From contig NZ_AP027080.1 of assembly GCF_030295405.1 (NCBI RefSeq), positions 4,728,501 to 4,792,500 of the forward strand: a stretch of DNA of 64,000 nucleotides. Direction: 5' to 3'. A model generated the notes under the pieces. That model saw only the letters and a program-made list of their open reading frames with translations, made no database searches and was not told the origin of the DNA. This document shows positions 50,564 to 64,000 of this stretch, one piece after another (the stretch's first letter is position 1; every line of letters begins with the position of its first letter). The translations under genes were made by a program, and so were the position numbers. The stretch comes from Mesoterricola silvestris. Lineage in GTDB: Bacteria; Acidobacteriota; Holophagae; Holophagales; Holophagaceae.

Positions 50564-50761
50564 TCAGGCGTAGGGGAGCATGGCGCGGACGCGTCCGAGA
50601 TCGGACTTGTCCACCATTCCGCCCATGTCCAGCTGGCGCTTGCGCTTGCTGGACTTGCTGGTCAGGATGTGGCGCTGGTGGGAACAGCCGCGCTTGAAGA
50701 GACCGCTGCCGGTCTTCTTGAAGCGCTTCTGGGCGCCCTTGTGGGTCTTGAGCTTGGGCAT
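50564..50761 (-). CDS. rpmI: Ribosomal protein L35
   Basis: This 65-residue basic protein is typical of L35: [20 protein letters not shown] at the start and [14 protein letters not shown] in the middle. It lies 25 bases after infC in the conserved infC-rpmI-rplT order. Confidence 0.97.
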   Translation of the reverse strand: MPKLKTHKGAQKRFKKTGSGLFKRGCSHQRHILTSKSSKRKRQLDMGGMVDKSDLGRVRAMLPYA

Positions 50762-50786
50762 GACATACCTCTAGCGGGTGAATGGA

Positions 50787-51401
50787 TCAGAGCGATCCGG
50801 CTACCTTCGCCCCCGCTTCCTCGGAACCAGGTTCCTCGGCTTTGGGGACTGGGGGTTTGGTGGGCTTGACCTTCTTTACCAACTGCTCGACCGGCCTGGG
50901 GATGATGATGGCGTGCATATCGCGGCCATCGATGCCGGCGGGCTTCTCGACGATGCACCGCTCGCCGATGCGGACGAGCACTTCTTCGATGATCCGGTAG
51001 CCGATGTCCCGGTGGACCACTTCGCGGCCCCGGAACATGACGACGACCTTCACCTTGTCCCCCTCCTCGAGGAAGCGGAGGATGTGCTTGACCTTGAAAT
51101 CGAAGTCGTGGTCGTCGGTGCGGGGGCGGAACTTGACCTCCTTGACCACGATGTTCTTCTGCTTGGCGCGGGCCGCGTGCTCCCGCTTGGCCTCCATGAA
51201 CTTGTACTTGCCATAGTCCATGATCCTGCAGACCGGAGGGTTGGCGGTGGGGGACACCTCAACCACATCAAGGCCCTTGGCCTCAGCGACACGGACGGCC
51301 TCATGCGGGGTCATCACACCCAGCTGGGTTCCGTCCTCGTCGATGACTCTGACTTCCGCGGCGCGGATGCCATCGTTGATTCTCGTTTCGTTAGCTCGGA
51401 T
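50787..51401 (-). CDS. infC: Translation initiation factor IF-3 with AUC start
   Basis: The 204-residue factor begins (M)RANETRINDGIRAAEV, continues with GLDVVEVSPTANPPVCRIMDYGKYK, and has the C-domain KVKVVVMFRGREVVH. An Ala/Pro/Glu-rich tail of ~25 residues follows. Between the upstream in-frame stop (51435-51437) and GTG 51317 there is no ATG, GTG or TTG, yet the conserved N-domain is encoded there. GGGGAGG followed by AACGT and ATC (51401-51399) gives a well-spaced start. Non-standard AUU/AUC starts on infC are an established autoregulatory feature. IF-3 discriminates against such codons. Confidence 0.9.
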   Translation of the reverse strand: MRANETRINDGIRAAEVRVIDEDGTQLGVMTPHEAVRVAEAKGLDVVEVSPTANPPVCRIMDYGKYKFMEAKREHAARAKQKNIVVKEVKFRPRTDDHDFDFKVKHILRFLEEGDKVKVVVMFRGREVVHRDIGYRIIEEVLVRIGERCIVEKPAGIDGRDMHAIIIPRPVEQLVKKVKPTKPPVPKAEEPGSEEAGAKVAGSL

Positions 51402-51467
51402 ACGTTCCTCCCCATCATTGCAAGGAAAGTGATGTTATCAGTCATTTCCCAAAAAATAAAGCAAAGA

Positions 51468-53381
51468 TCACCGTGCCCTCGTCCGGATCTCCTGCGCCAG
51501 GGCGTCGAAGAACCCGTCCAGGGGCTGGGCCCCCAGGTCGCCACGGTGGCGGTGCCGGACGGAAACGGTTCCGGCGGCGGCTTCCCGGTCCCCCAGCACG
51601 AGCATGTAGGGAACCTTGCTCAGCTGGGCGTCCCGGATCTTGGCATTGACCTTCTCGTTGCGCAGATCCAGCTCCACCCGCACGCCCAGGTCCAGGGCCC
51701 GGTCCCGGATGGCCCGGGCGTAGTCGTGGGCCCGGTCCGTGATGGGCAGGATGGCCACCTGCACGGGGGCCAGCCAGGTGGGGAAGGCTCCGGCGCAGTG
51801 TTCGATGAGAATTCCCATGAACCGCTCAAGACTGCCCAGGATGGCCCGGTGGAGCATCACGGGCTGGCCCTCGGAGCCGTCGGCCTTCACGTAGATGAGG
51901 CCGAAGCGGCTGGGCATGGAGTAGTCCACCTGCAGGGTGCCCAGCTGCCAGGGCCGCTTGAGGGCGTCCAGCACCTGGAAATCGATCTTGGGCCCGTAGA
52001 AGGCCCCGTCCCCCGCGTTGATGTTGTAGGGCATGCCCGCCTCGTCCAGGGCGGAGGCCAGGGCCCCCTCGGCGTGGTCCCAGATCTCGTCGCTGCCCAG
52101 GCGGCTTTCGGGCCGGGTGGACAGGTTCACCCGCAGCTCGTCGAAGCCGAAGGTGTGGTAGACGTTGCGGATGAAATCCAGGAAGGAGGCCATTTCCTCC
52201 TTCATCTGCTCGGGCATGCAGTAGATGTGGGCGTCGTCCTGGCAGAAGGTGCGCACCCGGGTGAGGCCGTGGGTGACGCCCGAGCGCTCGTACCGGTGGA
52301 GGCGGCCGAAGTCCGCGTAGCGGATGGGCAGGTCCCGGTAGCTGTGCCGCCCGTTGCCGAAGATCAGGCAGTGGCTGGGGCAGTTCATGGGCTTCAGGGC
52401 GTACTCCCGCTCGTCCACCGTCGTGAAGTACATGTTGTCCACGTAGTGGTCGTAGTGCCCGCTGGTCTTCCACAGGGCCACGTCCAGGGCCTGGGGGGTG
52501 ATCACCTCGGAATAGCCCTGCCTGGCGTACAGGGAGCGCATGTAATTGACCAGTTCGTTGTAGACGATGGTGCCCTTGGGGTGGAAGAAGGGCGAGGCGG
52601 GGGCCTCCGGATGGAAGGAGAAGAGGCCCAGCTCCTTGCCCAGCTTGCGGTGGTCCCGGGTGCGGGCCTCCTCCAGAAGGCGGAGGTGCTCCTCCAGCTC
52701 CTTGGCCGTGTGGAAGGCCGTGCCGTAGATGCGACAGAGCTGGGCGTTCTTCTCGTCCCCCTTCCAGTAGGCGGCGGCCGTGTTCAGGAGCTTGAAGGCC
52801 TTGAGCTTGCCCGTATCCGGCACGTGGGGGCCGCGGCAGAGGTCATAGAAATCGCCCTGGCGGTACCCGGAAATCCGTTCGTCCGCCGGAATGTCCGAAA
52901 CCAGTTCGACCTTGAGCCCTTCGCCCAGGCCCTGGAACAGGGCCACGGCCTGGTCCCGGCCCAGCTCCTCCCGGAGGACCGGCACGGCCTCCTGGCTGAG
53001 GCGCCGCATCTCCGCCTCGATGGCGACCAGATCCTCGGGGGTGAAGAAGGGATCGACCATGAAATCATAATAAAAGCCATCCTCGATGACCGGACCGATG
53101 CCGACCTTGGCCTTGGGGAAGAGCCTCTTCACCGCCTGGGCCAGGAGGTGGGCCGCCGAGTGGCGGATGACGTCGATGGATTCGGGGTCCTTGCTGGTGA
53201 CCACGGCGACCCGGGAGCCCTCCGCCAGGGGGGTCCTGAGGTCCATGAGCCGGCCGTCCACGCGCATCGCCAGGGCGGCGTCCAGGAGGCGGGGGCTGAT
53301 GGCCAGGGCCAGGTCCGCGCCGGTAGCCCCATCCGGCATTTCACGGATGGAATCATCGGGAAGACGGACTGAAACGGCCAT
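51468..53381 (-). CDS. thrS: Threonine-tRNA ligase
   Basis: The 637-residue enzyme has, in order, a TGS domain (1-60), the editing domain with HSAAHLLAQAVKRLFP, and the class II core with zinc ligands in MNCPSHCLIFG, DDAHIYC and the IEHCAGAFPTWLAP block. The C-terminal anticodon-binding domain has VPYMLVLGDREAAAGTVSVR (in parts). It heads the thrS-infC-rpmI-rplT cluster with 66 bases to infC. No T-box or operator-like hairpin is evident in the 140 bases upstream. Confidence 0.97.
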   Translation of the reverse strand: MAVSVRLPDDSIREMPDGATGADLALAISPRLLDAALAMRVDGRLMDLRTPLAEGSRVAVVTSKDPESIDVIRHSAAHLLAQAVKRLFPKAKVGIGPVIEDGFYYDFMVDPFFTPEDLVAIEAEMRRLSQEAVPVLREELGRDQAVALFQGLGEGLKVELVSDIPADERISGYRQGDFYDLCRGPHVPDTGKLKAFKLLNTAAAYWKGDEKNAQLCRIYGTAFHTAKELEEHLRLLEEARTRDHRKLGKELGLFSFHPEAPASPFFHPKGTIVYNELVNYMRSLYARQGYSEVITPQALDVALWKTSGHYDHYVDNMYFTTVDEREYALKPMNCPSHCLIFGNGRHSYRDLPIRYADFGRLHRYERSGVTHGLTRVRTFCQDDAHIYCMPEQMKEEMASFLDFIRNVYHTFGFDELRVNLSTRPESRLGSDEIWDHAEGALASALDEAGMPYNINAGDGAFYGPKIDFQVLDALKRPWQLGTLQVDYSMPSRFGLIYVKADGSEGQPVMLHRAILGSLERFMGILIEHCAGAFPTWLAPVQVAILPITDRAHDYARAIRDRALDLGVRVELDLRNEKVNAKIRDAQLSKVPYMLVLGDREAAAGTVSVRHRHRGDLGAQPLDGFFDALAQEIRTRAR

Positions 53382-53521
53382 GGTGATCCTCACGTCAAAC
53401 CTCAAGCTTACTCCAAACCTGCGCCCACCGCCCGTCCCATGTGGGCGGGAGCCGCAAGGGCCCTGCGCGCCGGAACCTTTGGGGCCCTCGGGGCAACGTC
53501 TTATGCGTAGGAGGAGCCCCC

Positions 53522-54385
53522 ATGGTTTCGTTCCTGAAATCCGCAATGGTGGGCTGCATCCTGGTGCCCACCCCCGCGCCGGCGTCCCCCACGGACGAAC
53601 AGGTCCGGCAGCAGTGCCTGGAGGCCCGGGCCGCCCTGGACGCCTGGAAGGCGCATCCGGCCCCCCGGGGAAAGGTGATGCTGGTCCTGGGGGCCCGCAC
53701 CCAGGAGGCCGGCCGGTTCCGGGATCCCTCCCTGGAGGCCGCCGTGGCGCCCCTCTGGGTCTTCGCGAGCCTGGACGCCCATGCGCCTTCGCCGGAGCCC
53801 CACGTGCAGCTGGATTTCAATCGGGCGATGCACCTGCACCATCTGGCCGCGGCCTTCGCCGGCCAGATCGACGGGATCCTGTTCGATCATTCCGTCGTGA
53901 AGTTCACCGAGTGGACCGGCATCCATTACCAGATGCTCAAGCGCCTCCTGGCGCCCCGGGGCACCCTGTTCCTGCCCATCGAGAGCTGGGGCGGCCTCTC
54001 CTTCGGGGTCAACCCGGGCCACCTCCACGATCCGCTCGACCAGGACCGGCCCACGGGGGACCGGGATTTCGACGCCCGGCGATTCGGGCGCATCCTTCAC
54101 CTGGCCATGATCCGCAGCGAACGGATCCGGTCGGTGGCCGGACACCCCCTGACCTGGCTGCCGGGAATGCTCCAGGTGCCCATGAACTGGCTGAGCCTGC
54201 CCCCCGAACTCCGGGCCGGCGCCCTGGCCTTCTGGAAGGACACCTACCTCGTCCCCGAGCTCCGGAAGAACCTTGGGAACCGCACCGGCTTCCGGACGAT
54301 CGCGAGGGTGAGGTTCACCCCGGCCTTCCTGAAGGCCCACCCCAGCTGCGCCGGCGGGGTGGAGTACCTGGCCTGCAAGCCCTGA
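53522..54385 (+). CDS. Hypothetical protein, possible SAM-methyltransferase fold
   Basis: This 287-residue protein is not firmly recognised. A short hydrophobic N-terminus with AMVGC could be a lipoprotein or export signal. The order KVMLVLGARTQEAG, VQLDFNRA, GILFDHSVVKFTEW and LKRLLAPRGTLFLPIES resembles strands of a class I methyltransferase, but the glycine-rich SAM loop is not canonical. TAGGAGGAG sets the start. It is convergent with the rRNA operon and ends before their shared hairpin. Confidence 0.6.
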   Translation: MVSFLKSAMVGCILVPTPAPASPTDEQVRQQCLEARAALDAWKAHPAPRGKVMLVLGARTQEAGRFRDPSLEAAVAPLWVFASLDAHAPSPEPHVQLDFNRAMHLHHLAAAFAGQIDGILFDHSVVKFTEWTGIHYQMLKRLLAPRGTLFLPIESWGGLSFGVNPGHLHDPLDQDRPTGDRDFDARRFGRILHLAMIRSERIRSVAGHPLTWLPGMLQVPMNWLSLPPELRAGALAFWKDTYLVPELRKNLGNRTGFRTIARVRFTPAFLKAHPSCAGGVEYLACKP

Positions 54386-54399
54386 AAACAGGCACGAAA

Positions 54400-54423
54400 A
54401 AGCCCCCGCGTGAGCGGGGGCTT
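54400..54423. terminator. Bidirectional terminator at the end of rRNA operon 1
   Basis: AAGCCCCCGC-GTGA-GCGGGGGCTT forms a ten-base stem. On the minus strand the run of T after it (TTTTTCGTGCC) ends the rRNA transcript. On the plus strand TTGGGTTTT can end the hypothetical gene. The sequence from 54391 is repeated at 60912. Confidence 0.9.
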
Positions 54424-54432
54424 GGGTTTTAA

Positions 54433-54547
54433 CGTCGCGGCGACCTACTTTTCCACCTGTGTGCCAGGAAGTATCATCGGCCCTCTGGAGCTTAACTGCC
54501 GTGTTCGGGATGGGAACGGGTGTGACCTCCAGGGTAAAGCCACGACG
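54433..54547 (-). rRNA. rrf: 5S ribosomal RNA
   Basis: On the minus strand the sequence contains GGTCACACCCGTTCCCATCC and CGAACACGGCAGTTAAGCTC, universal 5S blocks. CGTCGTGGC at the 5' end pairs with GCCGCGACG at the 3' end, which sets the ends. It is the last gene of operon 1. Confidence 0.93.
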
Positions 54548-54629
54548 AAGGGTGCAAAAACGAAGGGTTGGGCGAGACGAGCCATTTCAAGCATTGTCTC
54601 ATTGATGGGATGCAATTGATTGATGAAAA

Positions 54630-59454
<4,825 letters not shown>

Positions 59455-59669
59455 TTCAATACCTAAAGCTCGTTCGTTCACCATCCCGAAGGACGGTGAC
59501 GTTATTCGCTTGGTTGTATGCTGTCCGACTCGATCCGAAGATCGAACCAGACTCAAAGGTTTCCATTCTCTTTATCCGGCTTTCAAAGACGCCCGGAACG
59601 ACCAACCGGCTTCACCTGCCTGGCTTGCCTTCTTCCCGGCTCCGCAACCTCAATCGCGGCAGAAATAAA

Positions 59670-59697
59670 AGTCTACCAGAGAAACCGGGGATGGCAA
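59670..59697 (-). promoter_or_regulatory. Candidate rRNA promoter
   Basis: On the minus strand TTGCCA (59697-59692), a 16-base spacer and TAGACT (59675-59670) resemble a sigma-70 promoter, preceded by an A-tract (CCAAAAAAGG) that could be an UP element. It sits ~215 bases upstream of 16S. Other promoters in 59455-60200 are possible. Confidence 0.4.
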
Positions 59698-59837
59698 TAC
59701 CTTTTTTGGGGCCGGATGTGAATTTCTTCGGTGTATTCCTGGAAGGGCGATTTGGGTGCGGGTGCACAAGGGACGCCCTTGTATTTTCAAGATGCTTTTC
59801 TTTCGCGTGAAATCCCCGTTTCCAAGAATTCCTTCTC

Positions 59838-59979
59838 TTCCCAGCGCCCCAGCGAATCCTCAGCGCCCCAGCGTTTGATTCTTTCCAGGACTCCATCGGC
59901 GCGTCTCGGACAGGCGTCCGGTGGATTCGAGCGAAGGACAAAACGCTGGGGCGCTGGGGGCTCGCTGGGGCGCTGGGAA
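59838..59979. repeat. GC-rich inverted repeat between the rRNA operons
   Basis: The 39-base arm TTCCCAGCGCCCCAGCGA-n5-CAGCGCCCCAGCGTTT at 59838-59876 is matched inverted at 59941-59979, 64 bases apart. Each arm holds two CAGCGCCCCAGCG half-palindromes, giving four copies. It would form a strong cruciform or hairpin. With the rRNA leader it accounts for most of the gene-free 762 bases 59455-60216. Bases 59985-60216 show nothing else. Confidence 0.75.
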
Positions 59980-60216
59980 AGGAAAGATGCCCTGGCCTGC
60001 AAAAACGGAAGGTGTCCCGATGTCCAGACGGGAAGGATTTCGTTCGAATCCGATCGAATGGGTCGAATGTTCCGGGATTCATTCACCCTTACAAAGCCCA
60101 ATGAAACCTTTGGATGCAATCATTTCTTGGCTTGGGGTGCCGGATTAGGTTGGATTGATTCAATCACTTTTGAGGCCGATTGAATCCATTCCTTTGAATC
60201 AATCCCGTTCGAACGC

Positions 60217-60886
60217 ATGTCGCCCCAGGTCTTCCGGCGGGAGCTGGCGCGCCTGGTGGCTGAAGGGTGGATCCGTGTCAGTGGACAGACGAAGGCCACC
60301 CCCAACCATGCGGGCTCCCAACAGCCACGCGACTCCGGGCAGGGCCGAGCCGGGGCAACCCGCCGGCACCTACGCGCGCCAGGTTCTCCAACGGCTGCTT
60401 GTGGACCCCGCCGGGGAGCTGGTTCCCGATGTGCGGACCCTCCTGAACCTGCACGCCCAATTGATGGAAAACCTCCTGGGTGATCCCATGGACGTGGCCC
60501 CGGCCGCCTTCACCGACGGGGTCTTGGCCGTATACGAACTGAACCGGATCGACCTGCTCCGGGACGTGTTCACCTTCGCCTACGAGCGGTCCTGTGCCCA
60601 CTACAAGGCCATCCGCACCTCCCTGGGGGAACCCGATCCCTTCCGCCTGGTCTACCGCACGTCCCTCAAAGGCGTGGTCCGGGAGGTGATCCTGGCCCGG
60701 GAGCAGGGGACCGCGGCCAGCGACCGGATCTGGGCCCATGCCCAAGCCCCTATTCCGGAGGCGGCCCGGGACCGCTTCCGGGCGGCGGCGGAGACCGAAC
60801 TCGCCAATCTCCACGAAGGCAACTTCGCGCGGGACCAGGTGCGACCCTCCCAATTCGAGGCTTGGCGCGCGGGCACGGAACCCTGA
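60217..60886 (+). pseudogene. Decayed Fic-family gene
   Basis: In one frame, from ATG 60217, MSPQVFRRELARLVAEGWIRVSG is a winged-helix-like piece. In the next frame (from about 60308 to the stop at 60886) come GTYARQVLQRLLVD, then LLNLHAQLMENLLGDP, then LAVYELNRIDLLRDVFTFAYERS and LHEGNFARDQVRPSQFEAW. From memory these blocks are the order found in a common Fic-domain protein family, but the inhibitory region and the Fic core HPFxxGNGR between them are gone. One frameshift and two internal deletions would explain this. No intact AMP-transfer activity is expected. Confidence 0.6.
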
Positions 60887-60920
60887 TGGCCGGCCGCCGG
60901 CCCTGGAAGCGGGCACGAAA

Positions 60921-60944
60921 AAGCCCCCGCGTGAGCGGGGGCTT
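60921..60944. terminator. Terminator at the end of rRNA operon 2
   Basis: This is an exact copy of the hairpin at 54400-54423, again serving the minus-strand rRNA operon. Sequence identity between the operons begins at 60912. Confidence 0.9.
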
Positions 60945-60953
60945 GGGTTTTAA

Positions 60954-61068
60954 CGTCGCGGCGACCTACTTTTCCACCTGTGTGCCAGGAAGTATCATCG
61001 GCCCTCTGGAGCTTAACTGCCGTGTTCGGGATGGGAACGGGTGTGACCTCCAGGGTAAAGCCACGACG
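60954..61068 (-). rRNA. rrf: 5S ribosomal RNA (operon 2)
   Basis: Identical by eye to the 5S at 54433-54547, shifted by 6521 bases. Confidence 0.93.
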
Positions 61069-61150
61069 AAGGGTGCAAAAACGAAGGGTTGGGCGAGACG
61101 AGCCATTTCAAGCATTGTCTCATTGATGGGATGCAATTGATTGATGAAAA

Positions 61151-64000
<2,850 letters not shown>

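Noticed and set aside
53382..53521. Possible T-box or ThrS-type operator upstream of thrS
   Set aside because: The 140 bases lack the T-box core sequence and any anticodon-like hairpins.

Overview
The window is GC-rich, densely packed chromosomal DNA. The gene content fits a Gram-negative bacterium of the Acidobacteriota, most likely the Holophagae (Geothrix/Holophaga-like): an infC-rpmI-rplT-pheST-zapBA-rny block with thrS, glutamine synthetase III, a cbb3-type oxidase joined to a Rieske/cytochrome b locus, a type IV pilin and a CcoS-like protein. This assignment is an inference from gene content. A database comparison of the 16S gene at 57919-59454 would settle it.

Layout. (1) 1-6762: one tightly coupled plus-strand operon. 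It holds a GT2 glycosyltransferase tail, a DltA-like amino-acid ligase, two acyl carrier proteins, a KASIII enzyme, an SDR, an AAC(3)-family acyltransferase and two GNAT proteins, and looks like a pathway that builds an acyl group and attaches it to a surface sugar. (2) 6936-14278: a sigma-54-type promoter, a type IV pilin, and enzymes of cell-surface decoration (alkaline-phosphatase-superfamily membrane protein, GT2, TMTC-like GT-C protein with TPRs), then a dCMP deaminase and RNase G. (3) 14462-22230: a membrane-anchored spermidine-synthase-like protein, then minus-strand panB-panC-panD behind a large STAND/TPR protein whose ATPase motifs look degenerate. (4) 22491-31253: a 13-gene respiratory operon combining cbb3 oxidase subunits, a diheme lipoprotein, a Rieske protein, two different cytochromes b, an MvhD-like protein, several tiny membrane proteins and CcoS. 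(5) 31326-46155: accessory and housekeeping genes, including a BlaI-type repressor with an M56 peptidase/lytic-transglycosylase fusion, maf, glnN, nadA, a CPBP protease and RNase Y, plus two copies of a palindromic repeat. (6) 46226-53381: probable 6S RNA, zapA, zapB, pheT, pheS, rplT, rpmI, infC (with an apparent AUC start) and thrS. (7) 54391-64000: two tandem rRNA operons read leftward, separated by a decayed Fic-family gene and a GC-rich inverted repeat. The second operon runs off the window.

How parts fit together. In the respiratory locus, quinol oxidised at a Rieske/cytochrome b module could pass electrons through c-type hemes to the cbb3 oxidase, which suggests a dedicated supercomplex. 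The striking detail is that one cytochrome b has Arg at both heme-bH ligand positions, while the second has all four His plus a fused two-cluster ferredoxin domain and is followed by an MvhD-like protein. That module, the M56/transglycosylase fusion and the operon at the left edge are the best candidates for undescribed biology. Most gene identities rest on motifs read by eye. No database search was possible.
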